Part shown: piece after piece, positions 18,956 to 32,672 of the stretch
Layout of the letters: each line of letters opens with the position of its first letter
Numbering within the stretch: the first letter of the stretch is position 1
Assembly (NCBI GenBank): GCA_004347685.1
Contig: SLTJ01000038.1
Coordinates: 34,840 to 98,839, forward strand
DNA: 64,000 nucleotides
Direction of reading: 5' to 3'
Origin: Clostridia bacterium
GTDB taxonomy: Bacteria; Bacillota; DSM-521; Neomoorellales; SLTJ01
Translations under genes and position numbers: made by a program
The notes under the pieces: generated by a model
The model's database searches: none
Told to the model about the DNA's origin: nothing
Seen by the model: only the letters and a program-made list of their open reading frames with translations

Positions 18956-19822
18956 GTGGAGGAACTGGTAATCATTACTGGCCTGTCCGGGGCGGGAAAG
19001 ACGCAGGCCATTCGCTGCCTAGAAGATCTGGGGTATTTTTGCGTGGATAACCTATTGCCGGGTCTGGTACCGAAGTTCGTGGAACTGCTGGATGAGGCCC
19101 AGGAGCATCTGAAGCAGGCGGCTGTGGTCATGGATATTCGTGGCGGGAGGTTTTTCAGCTCCGTTTTTGAGGCCCTCGATTATCTGGATACCAGCGGCAT
19201 CAAGTACGAAATCCTGTTCCTTGAAGCCACGGACGAAGCCCTGGTTCGCCGCTATAAAGAGACACGCCGCCGCCACCCCCTGACGCCGGAAGGACGCATC
19301 CTGGAAGGGATCATGGAGGAAAGGCACCGGCTGGAGGAGTTACGGGGCCGGGCCAGCAAGATCATTGATACGTCAGAACTGGCCCCCCTCGAGCTGCGGG
19401 AGCAACTCCGGGAACTGTACGCGGAGGACCGGCAGGCGCGGCTGGTAGTAACCATTATCTCCTTCGGATTTAAGTATGGTATTCCGTTGGACGCGGACCT
19501 GGTCATAGACGTGCGCTTTCTCCCCAACCCTCACTATGATGAGGCCTTGCGGCCTTTGACCGGTAAAGACGAAAAGGTGCAGCAGTACGTGCTGGGTTCC
19601 GCGGTAACCCATACCTTCCTGGAGAACTTTATCGCCCTTCTCAGCTTTCTGCTGCCGTACTATATCCAGGAAGGCAAGTCGCACCTGGTGGTGGCCATCG
19701 GCTGCACCGGCGGGCAGCATCGTTCGGTGGTCCTGGCCGAGAAGGTAGCCGAAGCCCTGCGGGAAAAGAAATACCGGGTTACCCTCAAGCATCGCGACGT
19801 ATTGCGGAGGGGTTCCGGGTAG
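18956..19822 (+). CDS. rapZ: RNase adapter/nucleotide-binding protein RapZ
   Basis: P-loop protein of the RapZ (YvcJ) family, 288 aa, full length. Walker A is GLSGAGKTQ at residues 8–16, followed by DLGYFCVDNLLP; the C-terminal domain has the conserved DVRFLPNPHY and AIGCTGGQHRSV. In Gram-negatives RapZ controls GlmZ RNA decay; in Bacillota the role is less defined and includes UDP-GlcNAc-linked control. GTG at 18956 follows GGAGGGGG. The usual next gene yvcK is absent; whiA follows after 129 bases. Confidence 0.95.
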   Translation: MEELVIITGLSGAGKTQAIRCLEDLGYFCVDNLLPGLVPKFVELLDEAQEHLKQAAVVMDIRGGRFFSSVFEALDYLDTSGIKYEILFLEATDEALVRRYKETRRRHPLTPEGRILEGIMEERHRLEELRGRASKIIDTSELAPLELREQLRELYAEDRQARLVVTIISFGFKYGIPLDADLVIDVRFLPNPHYDEALRPLTGKDEKVQQYVLGSAVTHTFLENFIALLSFLLPYYIQEGKSHLVVAIGCTGGQHRSVVLAEKVAEALREKKYRVTLKHRDVLRRGSG

Positions 19823-19951
19823 TAGAGGGGGCAAACCCCTGAGGGCGGTAGCCATGCCGTTAGGCAGAAAGCTTTCTTCGGGAATCATCAGGCACTCACC
19901 CGGCACTCACCTAGTACAAGGCAAGTGGTACCCACCGTGGGAGGCGCGGGA

Positions 19952-20914
19952 ATGTCCTTCTCTGACCAGGTAAAGGAGGAACTGGCCCGGGTTTTACCCG
20001 AAAGGAAATGCTGCCAGGCGGCCGAGTTGGCCGCGCTATTGTACCTGGACAGCACCTTGAGCCTGGGGGCACCGGGCGAGCTGGGGCTGAGCCTGACCAC
20101 CAGGAATGCGGCCGTGGCCCGGAAATTCTACCGCCTGGCCAAATCCTATTTTTCCTGCCGGCCCCGCATCCGGGTAACCAAGAGTCAGCGGCTGCGCCCG
20201 GGTAATACGTATACCGTATACGTACCCCTGCTGGAACAGGTGCAGGGGGGGCTGAAGGCCTTGGGCCTGGAACTGGGACACCTGCGCCTGGCCAGCCCGC
20301 CGGCCGGCCTGGTGAGCCGGCCCTGTTGCCAGCGGGCCTTCCTGCGGGGAGCCTTTCTGGGAGCCGGGTCCCTGAGCAAGCCCCAGAGCCCTTATCACTT
20401 GGAGGTGGTCGCCAGCCAGCAGGAACGCCTGGCAGTGGTGGCCAGGCTGATGCGGGAACACGGCCTCAGCCCGAGGCTGACGTGGCGGAAGGGCCAGCAC
20501 GTCCTTTACCTGAAGGAAGCCGAACAGATCTCTGAATTGCTGAACCTCATGGGGGCGCCGGCCAGTCTGCTGCAATGGGAAAACGTGCGTGTCCTCAAGG
20601 AGATGCGCAATGAGATCAACCGGCTGGTTAATTGCGATGCCGCCAACGTGGCCAAGTCCGTGGTCACTGGGACCCGCCAGGCAGCCAAGATAACTTACCT
20701 GACCGAACACTACGACCTGGAGAAACTGTCGCCCCGATTACGAGAAGTGGCCAGGTTGCGTTTGGTCTATCCGGACTTCAGCCTGCAAGAGTTGGGCCAG
20801 ATGCTTGAACCCAGGGCCAGCAAATCGGCGGTGAACCACCGCCTGCGCCGCCTGGAGAGCCTGGCCGACGCGTTGCGGGCCGAAAAGGAGGCCGCCCCGC
20901 CAGCGGACGGATGA
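19952..20914 (+). CDS. whiA: DNA-binding protein WhiA
   Basis: Homing-endonuclease-like DNA-binding protein, 320 aa, involved in cell division and, in actinomycetes, sporulation control. N-terminal KEELARVLPERKCCQAAELAA, the LAGLIDADG-like core (FLRGAFLGAGSLSKPQ) and a C-terminal helix-turn-helix (SLQELGQMLEPRASKSAVNHR) are all present. ATG at 19952 follows GGGAGG at 19939–19944. A small AGGGG/CCCCT hairpin lies between rapZ and whiA, just after the rapZ stop. Confidence 0.95.
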   Translation: MSFSDQVKEELARVLPERKCCQAAELAALLYLDSTLSLGAPGELGLSLTTRNAAVARKFYRLAKSYFSCRPRIRVTKSQRLRPGNTYTVYVPLLEQVQGGLKALGLELGHLRLASPPAGLVSRPCCQRAFLRGAFLGAGSLSKPQSPYHLEVVASQQERLAVVARLMREHGLSPRLTWRKGQHVLYLKEAEQISELLNLMGAPASLLQWENVRVLKEMRNEINRLVNCDAANVAKSVVTGTRQAAKITYLTEHYDLEKLSPRLREVARLRLVYPDFSLQELGQMLEPRASKSAVNHRLRRLESLADALRAEKEAAPPADG

Positions 20915-20927
20915 GAGGTAACCGAGC

Positions 20928-21419
20928 TTGAGACGACTGGAACGCTATCCCGTCACCGGGAAAAACTCAATGCAGTTCTGGCCCCGGGTGGTATCCCCCT
21001 GGCGCATGGTCAAGAACTTCGTGGTGATCGAGATCGGGCGGTATATCCCGGTTCTTTCCTGGAAGAACTCCCTGTACCGCCGCTTCCTGGGTCTGGACAT
21101 CGGCTCCGATGCTTCCATTGGCCTCATGGTGATGCTGGATATCTTTCACCCGGACTATATCAGTATCGGCGCCGGCAGTATTATCGGCTACAACACCACC
21201 ATCCTCTGCCACGAGTTTCTCCCCCGGGAGTACCGGCTGGGGAGGGTAAGTATCGGGCAGGGGGTGCTGGTGGGGGCCAACTGTACCATTCTGCCCGGCG
21301 TAAGCATTGGCGACGGAGCCGTGGTGGCGGCCCATTCCCTGGTGAACCGGGATATCCCGCCGCACACCCTGGCTGGGGGCGTGCCGGCGCGGGTGATCCG
21401 CCCTCAGGAAGATCCGTAG
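20928..21419 (+). CDS. Left-handed beta-helix acyltransferase
   Basis: 163-aa protein with hexapeptide repeats of the LbH acyltransferase fold, seen as repeated I-G-x-G/A patterns (VSIGQGVLVGANCTILPG, VSIGDGAVVAAHSLV) and the terminal GGVPARVI of acetyltransferases. The catalytic histidine is probably the one in ILCHEF. It resembles maltose/galactoside O-acetyltransferase-like proteins; substrate unknown. TTG start with GAGAGG upstream, 13 bases after whiA, so it likely shares that transcript. Confidence 0.8.
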   Translation: MRRLERYPVTGKNSMQFWPRVVSPWRMVKNFVVIEIGRYIPVLSWKNSLYRRFLGLDIGSDASIGLMVMLDIFHPDYISIGAGSIIGYNTTILCHEFLPREYRLGRVSIGQGVLVGANCTILPGVSIGDGAVVAAHSLVNRDIPPHTLAGGVPARVIRPQEDP

Positions 21420-21583
21420 GTGGCGGCCCGCAAAGCTTCGTCCGGCTTTTTCGGGTCAGCCGTCCGGTGCTTACGTAACCGCCAAGATACGCTCCGCTCC
21501 GTACATGCGTCGCCTTCGCGCCGGGCGAAACCTTTCGGCAACTTGCTCCCAGACCTATTCTACTGAAAGCAGGGCTGTCGGCC

Positions 21584-22186
21584 ATGTTGAACCTGGTTCA
21601 GGCCTTATGGGACACCCTCTGGCACCACCCCTTTCGCCGCCGTTTCCTCTGGTTTCTCCTGGTGGTGAACGCCATCGGAGCGGTGTCAGGCTATTTTTGG
21701 TACGAAAACCAGTTGGCCACCACGTCCTGGCGCTGGTGGATTTTTGTCCCTGACAGCCCCCTATCCGCTGCCCTTTTTACCCTGGCCCTGGCCGGGTGGC
21801 TGGGTGGCCGCCGCTGGCCGGTATTCTCCCTCTGGGCCTGTACCGCAGTGATCAAATACGGCATTTGGGCCGTGATTCTAATCTCAGACTACTGGTGGCG
21901 CGGCGGCGTGCCCACCTTCCTGGAGTGGATGCTCTGGCTTTCCCATATCGGCATGGCTGTAGAAGGCATCCTCTATCTCCGGCACCTGCGCCTCCTTCCC
22001 TGGCACGTGGCCGCCGTGGGGGCGTGGCTCCTTTTTAATGACTGGGCCGATTACGGGTGGGGTTTACACCCGTATCTCTACCGGCCGGACCAGTGGACCC
22101 TGGCGGTCGTCACGGCCCTCATCCTCACCGTGACTCTTATTGTCGTCCCGTGGAAAAACATTTATCGGGCAAAGCAGGAGATATAG
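21584..22186 (+). CDS. DUF1405 family membrane protein
   Basis: 200-aa integral membrane protein, about six hydrophobic helices (such as FLWFLLVVNAIGAVSGYFWY and LFTLALAGWLGG), rich in tryptophan. The pattern WRWWIFVPDSPLSA and the late YGWGLHPYLYRP segment fit the DUF1405 (YpjA-like) family, whose function is not known. ATG at 21584; ribosome site weak. It follows a 164-base spacer with no visible gene. Confidence 0.75.
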   Translation: MLNLVQALWDTLWHHPFRRRFLWFLLVVNAIGAVSGYFWYENQLATTSWRWWIFVPDSPLSAALFTLALAGWLGGRRWPVFSLWACTAVIKYGIWAVILISDYWWRGGVPTFLEWMLWLSHIGMAVEGILYLRHLRLLPWHVAAVGAWLLFNDWADYGWGLHPYLYRPDQWTLAVVTALILTVTLIVVPWKNIYRAKQEI

Positions 22187-22354
22187 GGAAAGAAACGAAT
22201 ACAGATATGTAGAGGGTTTTCTCCCAAGAGACAAACGACTAAGCCGGAGGCAAGCCTACGTGGCTGAGTTGGGGCGGGTATGCCTCAGGTTTTAATAAAA
22301 TCTTCAATTCTGTACTTTGTAGGAACAGGCTGGAGAAGGAAGGGACATACGGGG

Positions 22355-23740
22355 ATGCGCACGAATTACGGATTAAACCTGGAGCAGAGCCAGAGATTGA
22401 TTATGACCCCGGAACTGCGGCAGGCCATGGCGGTGCTGCAGCTCCCGGCCATGGAACTGGCCGATTACGTGGAACAGGTGCTCAGGGATAATCCGGTACT
22501 GGAAATGCGCGAAGACGGCGAGGACAGCCCGGCGGAAAATGTTCCGGCCGAGGAATGGGAGTGGGAGGATTATTTCCACGATACCAGCGACCTTGGCTAC
22601 CTCCGCCCGGCCGGAGAGAGTAAGAGTGGGTTCACCCTGGAGAACATCGTATCTGAAAGTCCCACCCTGCATGACCACCTGAGGTGGCAGTTGCAGGTGA
22701 GCCCCTGCACTAGGTTTCAGCAGGCCATCGGCGAGTTTCTGATCGGCAACATTGATGATAACGGCTACCTGTGCGTTTCCCTGGAAGAAGCGGCCAGGAT
22801 ATTACAGGTAAACCCGGCCCAGGTGCAAAAAGTGCTGGCGCTGGTCCAGAATTTTGATCCGCCGGGCGTGGGGGCGCGTAACCTCACCGAGTGTTTGCTG
22901 CTGCAATTGGAGCGGCGCGGCGCGGTAGATCTCAAGGTTAAGCAGGTGATAAGTTTTCACCTTCCGGACTTGGCGGCCGGCAAGCTCAACCGGGTGGCCA
23001 AGAGCCTTAACATTAGCCTGGTGGAAGCCCAGCGCATAGCCGATGTCATTCGCTCTCTGGATCCCAAGCCGGGGAGAGTTTACGGCGGCTACCAGGATGT
23101 GCGCTACATTGTCCCGGACGTGACCATTGAAAAGGTGGAGGGGCAGTATGTGGTGACGATCAACGACGGGGTGGCCAGCCGGGTGACCATCAGCCCCACC
23201 TACCAGGCTATCCTGCGGCGGGGCGGGGAATGTGAGTGCGATCCCCAGACGCGGAAGTTTATCGAGAGCAGGTTAGAAGCAGCGGCTTGGCTGATCCGTT
23301 GTATTGAACAGCGACGCGTGACCCTTTACCGCGTTGCCTGTTGCCTGACGGAACTCCAGCGCGATTTTCTCGATCGGGGCGTAAAATGCCTCAAGCCTTT
23401 GACCCTCAAGGAAGTGGCGGCCATGCTGGGCCTTCACGAATCCACCGTCAGCCGCGCCACGGCGAACAAATACGTGCAGACCCCGCAGGGCGTTTTTGAA
23501 CTGAAGTTTTTCTTCGACAGCGGCGTGAAACGCCAGGCTAACCTCCCTGACGCCTCCTCGGAAAGCATCAAGCGCCTGATATCCGAACTGGTAGCCGCCG
23601 AGGACCAGCACCACCCCTTGAGCGACCAGCAACTGGTAAACCTCCTGCGCCAGCGGGGCATCCAGATCGCCCGGCGCACAGTGGCCAAATACCGGGACCA
23701 GGCAGGCATCCCCTCAGCCCCCAAGCGCCGGCGGTACTGA
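22355..23740 (+). CDS. rpoN: RNA polymerase sigma-54 factor
   Basis: Alternative sigma factor for -24/-12 promoters, 461 aa, activated by AAA+ enhancer proteins. Region I is the Gln/Leu-rich start (LEQSQRLIMTPELRQAMAVL); then the acidic region II, the core-binding domain, a helix-turn-helix (MLGLHESTVSRATANKYV) and the RpoN box ARRTVAKYR near the end. The frame is open from 22280, but ATG 22355 gives the standard start and follows AAGGAAGGG. It sits just before the glycolytic operon, a neighbourhood seen in related Bacillota. No obvious sigma-54 promoter was found in the window. Confidence 0.95.
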   Translation: MRTNYGLNLEQSQRLIMTPELRQAMAVLQLPAMELADYVEQVLRDNPVLEMREDGEDSPAENVPAEEWEWEDYFHDTSDLGYLRPAGESKSGFTLENIVSESPTLHDHLRWQLQVSPCTRFQQAIGEFLIGNIDDNGYLCVSLEEAARILQVNPAQVQKVLALVQNFDPPGVGARNLTECLLLQLERRGAVDLKVKQVISFHLPDLAAGKLNRVAKSLNISLVEAQRIADVIRSLDPKPGRVYGGYQDVRYIVPDVTIEKVEGQYVVTINDGVASRVTISPTYQAILRRGGECECDPQTRKFIESRLEAAAWLIRCIEQRRVTLYRVACCLTELQRDFLDRGVKCLKPLTLKEVAAMLGLHESTVSRATANKYVQTPQGVFELKFFFDSGVKRQANLPDASSESIKRLISELVAAEDQHHPLSDQQLVNLLRQRGIQIARRTVAKYRDQAGIPSAPKRRRY

Positions 23741-23930
23741 GAGAATCCCATCTTCCCAGGCCTCATTCTCGTAACTACCCCGAAATCTTTCTGGCGTACT
23801 GCTAAAGCCAGGAGCGATTTTGATGGAACGGCAAGAGCTCCGCTGGTAGAAAAGAAAGCACGCAGATAGAGTTTGTCCGCGCCTGCCTTGAGGCCGGGGC
23901 TGGGGCGGAACCGCGGCTGGTACTGGCGGT

Positions 23931-24092
23931 TCGGAGTTCCTGGAGAGCCGCTTTGGGGAGTGCCCGCCATGGGTGGCCGAGAGTCTGGAGAGCATTGCGG
24001 ACCCGGAGCGCCTAAGGAAGCTGCGGTGGGAGGTCTTTAGCGCCAGTTCCCTGGAACAAGCTCAGGAGATTATCCGGGATGTGTTGAGCTAA
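23931..24092 (+). pseudogene. C-terminal remnant of a transposase-like/DUF4351-type protein
   Basis: A frame ending at 24092 encodes FLESRFGECPPWVAESLESI followed by DPERLRKLRWEVFSASSLEQ and a short tail. It resembles the C-terminal helices of Rpn/DUF4351-type proteins, which end in such ESRFG…W…I…L…SLEE patterns. No start codon or N-terminal catalytic part precedes it in frame. It lies between rpoN and gap, where a cggR-type repressor is often found in relatives. Assignment is by pattern memory only. Confidence 0.35.
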
Positions 24093-24183
24093 GTCCGATA
24101 GGACATAGGATAGAGAGACAATGGGCCTGGTGAATACGTCGCCGGGCCATCCGTGGATAAGGATACAGCATAATGGCAAAGGC

Positions 24184-24207
24184 GGTCGGGCCGCGGCCTG
24201 TTTTTTT
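24184..24207 (+). terminator. Possible rho-independent terminator before gap
   Basis: GGTCG (24184–24188) pairs with CGGCC (24194–24198, one G·U), followed at once by TG and seven T residues. It would isolate the gap operon from upstream transcripts. The stem is short, so only moderate support. Confidence 0.5.
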
Positions 24208-24254
24208 ATGCCTGGCCGAAAGGAATTCCGGTGGCCAATGTGGAAATATGAACC

Positions 24255-24291
24255 ATGCCTGAGGCATACCGCCGGGTTTTACGGGTATAAT
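24255..24291 (+). promoter_or_regulatory. Promoter and candidate operator of the gap operon
   Basis: A consensus -10 TATAAT stands at 24286–24291, 34 bases before the gap start. At the -35 position the usual hexamer is missing (GGCATA with 17 spacing). Instead a perfect palindrome ATGCC-TGA-GGCAT fills 24255–24267. A poor -35 overlapped by a palindrome suggests an activator or repressor site, but the protein is unknown. Confidence 0.55.
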
Positions 24292-24310
24292 GAGTTTAAC
24301 AGTTTTCTAA

Positions 24311-25333
<1,023 letters not shown>

Positions 25334-25359
25334 CCCCGGAAACGAGAGGGTGGATCAGG

Positions 25360-26538
25360 GTGAACAAACTCACCGTAAGGGACGTAGAGGTTTCCGGAAA
25401 AAGAATCCTGGTGCGGGTGGATTTTAACGTTCCCCTGGACGATGCCGGACAGGTGACGGATGCTACCCGCATCCGGGCCGCCCGGCCCACGATCAATTAC
25501 CTGGTGGAAAGGCAGGCCAAGGTAATCCTGGCCTCTCACCTCGGCCGGCCCAAGGGCCAGCCCGACCCCAAATACAGCCTGGCCCCGGCGGCCCGGTGTT
25601 TGAGTGACCTGCTGGGTCGGGAGGTGCGCCTGGCGCCGGACTGCGTGGGGCCGCAGGTCCAGAGCCTGGTGGCGGTCCTGGACGCCGGTGAAGTCCTGCT
25701 GTTGGAGAACCTCCGGTTCCACCCGGAGGAGGAAAAGAACGAGGCCGAATTCGCCCGCGAGTTGGCTTCCCTGGCCGACCTGTACGTCAACGATGCCTTC
25801 GGCACGGCCCATCGCGCCCACGCTTCCACCGCCGGGGTAGCCGCCCACCTGCCGGCGGTGGCCGGTTTCCTGATGGAAAAGGAAATTATTTTCCTGGAAA
25901 AGGTGACCGCTACGCCGCAGCAGCCCCTGGTGGCCTGCCTGGGCGGAGCCAAGGTGTCTGATAAGATCGGGGTAATAACCAATCTGTTGGAGGTGGCTGA
26001 CAAGGTTCTCGTTGGCGGGGGCATGGCCAATACTTTCCTCAAGGCCCAGGGATATGAGGTAGGGCGCTCCCTGGTGGAGGACGACCGTCTCGAGACGGCC
26101 CGGGATATCCTGGCCCGCGGCGGCGACCGGCTGATACTGCCGGAAGACGTGGTGGTGGCCCCCGAAGGTAAACCCGGCGTTCCCTACCGCGAGGTGGGGG
26201 TGGACCAGGTACCGGCGGACTGGATGATCCTGGACATCGGCCCGCGGACAGCCTGGAAGTTTGCGGCGGCTGTGGAGGGGGCGGCCACAGTTATCTGGAA
26301 TGGCCCGATGGGCCTGTTCGAGGTGGAGCCCTTTGACCGGGGGACAAAGGCGGTGGCTGAGGCCATGAGCCGCTGCCCGGGCACAACGGTGGTGGGCGGC
26401 GGGGATTCCGTGGCCGCGGTGGAAAAGGCGGGCGTGGCCGATCGGGTAACCCATATTTCCACCGGCGGCGGTGCCACCCTGGAGTTCCTGGAGGGCAAGG
26501 AACTCCCCGGGGTGGCGGCCTTGAACGACAAGAGATAA
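25360..26538 (+). CDS. pgk: Phosphoglycerate kinase
   Basis: Transfers phosphate from 1,3-bisphosphoglycerate to ADP; 392 aa, standard single-domain-pair length without a tpi fusion. Landmarks: LVRVDFNVPLDD, SHLGRPKG, FVNDAFGTAHR-type loop (YVNDAFGTAHRAHAST), GGAKVSDKIGVI, WNGPMGLFE and the nucleotide loop VVGGGDSVAAVEK. GTG at 25360 with GAGAGGGTG upstream; the open frame before it overlaps gap. 26 bases after gap, co-transcribed. Confidence 0.97.
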   Translation: MNKLTVRDVEVSGKRILVRVDFNVPLDDAGQVTDATRIRAARPTINYLVERQAKVILASHLGRPKGQPDPKYSLAPAARCLSDLLGREVRLAPDCVGPQVQSLVAVLDAGEVLLLENLRFHPEEEKNEAEFARELASLADLYVNDAFGTAHRAHASTAGVAAHLPAVAGFLMEKEIIFLEKVTATPQQPLVACLGGAKVSDKIGVITNLLEVADKVLVGGGMANTFLKAQGYEVGRSLVEDDRLETARDILARGGDRLILPEDVVVAPEGKPGVPYREVGVDQVPADWMILDIGPRTAWKFAAAVEGAATVIWNGPMGLFEVEPFDRGTKAVAEAMSRCPGTTVVGGGDSVAAVEKAGVADRVTHISTGGGATLEFLEGKELPGVAALNDKR

Positions 26539-26550
26539 GGAGAGGGGAAA

Positions 26551-27315
26551 TTGCGTCGTCCGATTATTGCCGGTAACTGGAAGATGTATAAAGGGCCGGC
26601 TGAAACCGCAGCCTTCGTAGCGGAGCTGTGGCCGCAGGTGAGGGAAAACAAAGAGGTGGAGATTGTGGTCTGCCCGCCCTTTGTCTCCCTGGAAGCGGCG
26701 GTGCGGGCCGGCCGCGACACGGCCATAGCCGTGGGAGCCCAGGATGTCTATTGGGAGAAGCAGGGAGCATTTACAGGTGAGGTCTCAGCGGGGATGTTGG
26801 CCGAGGTTGGGTGCCGCTATGGCCTCGTCGGCCACTCCGAGCGCCGGCAGCTTTTTGGCGAAACGGATGCCGGGGTGAACCGCAAGGCCAGGGCTCTGCT
26901 GGAAGTTAACATAACTCCCATCATTTGTGTGGGTGAAACCCTGGAGCAGCGCGAGCAGGGGGCGACTGCCCGCGTTTGCCAGGGGCAACTGGAGGCGGCG
27001 CTCCAGGGCCTGAGTCCAGAGCAGGTGGGGGGACTGGTGGTGGCCTACGAGCCGGTATGGGCCATCGGCACGGGCCGCAATGCCACCTCAGCGGATGCCC
27101 AAGCGGTCATCGGCGACCTGCGCCGGCTGGTCGTGTCCCTTTGCGGCCCGGAGGCCGGGAAAAACACCCGCTTTCAGTACGGTGGCAGCGTGAAACCCGG
27201 CAACATCGCCGATTTCATGGCCCAGCCTGACATTGACGGCGTCCTGGTAGGCGGGGCCAGCCTCGTGGTGGCCGACTTTGCGGCCATCATCAACTACCGG
27301 GTGGCGGCTGGATGA
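26551..27315 (+). CDS. tpiA: Triosephosphate isomerase
   Basis: Interconverts dihydroxyacetone phosphate and glyceraldehyde-3-phosphate; 254 aa. N-terminal AGNWKMYK with the substrate lysine, catalytic histidine in VGHSERRQ, catalytic glutamate in [11 protein letters not shown], and phosphate-binding YGGSVKPGN and VGGASL. TTG start with GGAGAGGGG just upstream. Its stop overlaps the gpmI start by four bases (ATGA). Confidence 0.97.
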   Translation: MRRPIIAGNWKMYKGPAETAAFVAELWPQVRENKEVEIVVCPPFVSLEAAVRAGRDTAIAVGAQDVYWEKQGAFTGEVSAGMLAEVGCRYGLVGHSERRQLFGETDAGVNRKARALLEVNITPIICVGETLEQREQGATARVCQGQLEAALQGLSPEQVGGLVVAYEPVWAIGTGRNATSADAQAVIGDLRRLVVSLCGPEAGKNTRFQYGGSVKPGNIADFMAQPDIDGVLVGGASLVVADFAAIINYRVAAG

Positions 27316-28859
27316 GCCCCAGACCACTGGTCCTGATAATCATGGATGGCTGGGGCATAAGTGACGAGCCAGAAGGAAACGCTATCTGTCAAGCCGACCT
27401 GCCCCACTACCGGCGTTACTGGCAGGAGTATCCCCATACGTGCCTGGAAGCCTCAGGTGAGGCGGTGGGCTTGCCGGCCGGCCAGCAGGGCAATTCCGAG
27501 GTAGGTCACCTGAATCTGGGCGCTGGCCGGATCGTCTACCAGGATCTCACCCGGATCAGCTTGGCTATCCGGGAAGGGAGTTTTTTTACCAACCCCGTGC
27601 TGGTACAGGCCATGGAAATGGCCCGGCGCCCGGGAAAGGCCTTGCACCTTATGGGGCTGGTATCTGACGGCGGGGTGCACAGCCATCTCGACCACCTGCT
27701 GGCCCTGCTGAGGATGGCGGTACGGCACGGGGTAGAGCGCCTCCACGTGCACGCCTTTCTCGACGGCCGGGATGTACCCCCGGCCAGCGCCGGGCCTTAC
27801 CTGGCGGCAGTGGAAGAAAAGCTGCGTGACCTGGGCCGGGGCGATCTGGCCAGCCTCATGGGACGGTACTATGCCATGGACCGGGATAAGCGGTGGGAAC
27901 GTACGGCCAGGGCTTACGGGGCCCTGGTGGCCGGGGACGGTCACCAGGCTGTTTCAGCGGCGGCAGGGCTGGAAGCGGCCTACGCCCGCGGCCAGACAGA
28001 TGAATTTGTGGAGCCGACGGTGATCACCGGCGGCTCCGGGCAGCCACGCGGGCTGGTGCGGCCGGGGGATGCCATTATCTTCTTCAATTTCCGGGCCGAC
28101 CGGGCGCGGCAACTGACCTGGTCTTTGGTGGACCCTGATTTTACCGCCTTTGTTCGTCCCGGGGGGTTCCTGGCCCCACGCTTCGTCTGCATGGCGGAGT
28201 ACGAAGCCACCATTCCGGCGCCGGTGGCCTTTCCGCCTGACAACCTGGCGAATACCCTGGGCCAGGTCATGTCCCAGGCCGGTTTGCGGCAGTTGCGCCT
28301 GGCCGAAACGGAGAAATACGCCCATGTAACCTTTTTCTTTAACGGTGGCGTGGAGGAGCCGAATCCCGGCGAAGACCGGCTCCTGATCCCCTCTCCCAGG
28401 GTGGCCACCTACGATCAGCAGCCGGAAATGAGCGCTTACCAGGTAACCGAAGCCGCACTGGAAAGGATTGTTACTGGCACCTATGACGTTATTATCATGA
28501 ATTACGCCAATGCGGATATGGTGGGTCATACCGGTTACCTCCAGGCGGCTGTCAAGGCGGTTGAGGCAGTGGATGCCTGCCTGGGACGGGTGGTAGAGGC
28601 GGTTTTGGACAAAGGCGGCGTGGTTTTGCTCACAGCCGACCACGGCAACGCGGAAAAAATGATTGAAGCGGAAACGGGCGAGCCCCACACGGCCCATACC
28701 ACGAATCCTGTCCCCTTCATCTTGATCGGCGGTCAGGCCGGAGGGGTTACCCTGCGCTCCGGGGGCGCCCTGCGGGACGTGGCCCCCACCATGCTGGGCC
28801 TTCTCGGCCTGCCGCAGCCGCGGGAAATGACCGGGAGGACTTTGATCAAACGTCAGTAA
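27312..28859 (+). CDS. gpmI: 2,3-bisphosphoglycerate-independent phosphoglycerate mutase
   Basis: Manganese enzyme of the alkaline-phosphatase superfamily, converting 3- to 2-phosphoglycerate; 515 aa. Metal and serine sites are visible: LIIMDGWGI, the nucleophile in [41 protein letters not shown] and [11 protein letters not shown] overlaps the tpiA stop, implying coupling. Confidence 0.97.
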   Translation: MSPRPLVLIIMDGWGISDEPEGNAICQADLPHYRRYWQEYPHTCLEASGEAVGLPAGQQGNSEVGHLNLGAGRIVYQDLTRISLAIREGSFFTNPVLVQAMEMARRPGKALHLMGLVSDGGVHSHLDHLLALLRMAVRHGVERLHVHAFLDGRDVPPASAGPYLAAVEEKLRDLGRGDLASLMGRYYAMDRDKRWERTARAYGALVAGDGHQAVSAAAGLEAAYARGQTDEFVEPTVITGGSGQPRGLVRPGDAIIFFNFRADRARQLTWSLVDPDFTAFVRPGGFLAPRFVCMAEYEATIPAPVAFPPDNLANTLGQVMSQAGLRQLRLAETEKYAHVTFFFNGGVEEPNPGEDRLLIPSPRVATYDQQPEMSAYQVTEAALERIVTGTYDVIIMNYANADMVGHTGYLQAAVKAVEAVDACLGRVVEAVLDKGGVVLLTADHGNAEKMIEAETGEPHTAHTTNPVPFILIGGQAGGVTLRSGGALRDVAPTMLGLLGLPQPREMTGRTLIKRQ

Positions 28860-30164
<1,305 letters not shown>

Positions 30165-30230
30165 GGGGGTGATCACCAAACTTCATGCAGTTGTGCAGGT
30201 AGGAGATAATCTGGATAAAGGAGGATGAGG

Positions 30231-32261
<2,031 letters not shown>

Positions 32262-32307
32262 GGGCTGAAGGGATTGGCCAGGGCCTGAGTTATTTCCTGG
32301 CGGCGTG

Positions 32308-32346
32308 AGAGGCTGTCCCGTGGCCTTGGATCTCGGGGCAGCCTCT
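32308..32346 (+). terminator. Stem-loop after hppA
   Basis: AGAGGCTGTCCC (32308–32319) pairs over 12 bases, one G·U, with GGGGCAGCCTCT (32335–32346), separated by 15 bases. No U-run follows, so it may be an RNA-stabilising or pausing element instead of a classic terminator. It separates hppA from the secG promoter. Confidence 0.45.
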
Positions 32347-32395
32347 ACGTGCTAACCGGGGCAAACCCACGAACCCCGCTTATTCTTGCTTTGCC

Positions 32396-32424
32396 TTGTC
32401 GCCGGAGTTATCCCGTGGTATAAT
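32396..32424 (+). promoter_or_regulatory. Promoter of secG
   Basis: -35 TTGTCG at 32396–32401, 17-base spacer, consensus -10 TATAAT at 32419–32424, 17 bases before the secG ATG. Good housekeeping-sigma promoter. Confidence 0.75.
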
Positions 32425-32441
32425 AGGGTGGGGGTGAAGTA

Positions 32442-32669
32442 ATGCATACCGCATTGACGGTGCTGGAATTGCTGTTGAGCCTGTTGCTCATCGGCGTGGT
32501 GGTCCTCCAGTCGGGAAAAAGCGCCGGACTATCCGGGAGCATTGCCGGTGGAGCCGAGGTCCTGTTCGGGGGCAAGAAAAAGGGCCTGGACGAGCTGCTG
32601 AGCAAAATCACCTGGGTGTTGTTGGCCGCTTTTCTCGTGGTGGCCCTATTGATGAGCCTTCTCCTGTAA
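32442..32669 (+). CDS. secG: Preprotein translocase subunit SecG
   Basis: Small membrane subunit of the SecYEG channel, 75 aa. Two hydrophobic helices (VLELLLSLLLIGVVVLQS and ITWVLLAAFLVVALLMSLLL) flank the conserved loop with QSGKSAGLSGSIAGGAEVLF. ATG start with a G-rich ribosome site and its own promoter. The hotdog gene starts 3 bases after its stop. Confidence 0.95.
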   Translation: MHTALTVLELLLSLLLIGVVVLQSGKSAGLSGSIAGGAEVLFGGKKKGLDELLSKITWVLLAAFLVVALLMSLLL

Positions 32670-32672
32670 ACC

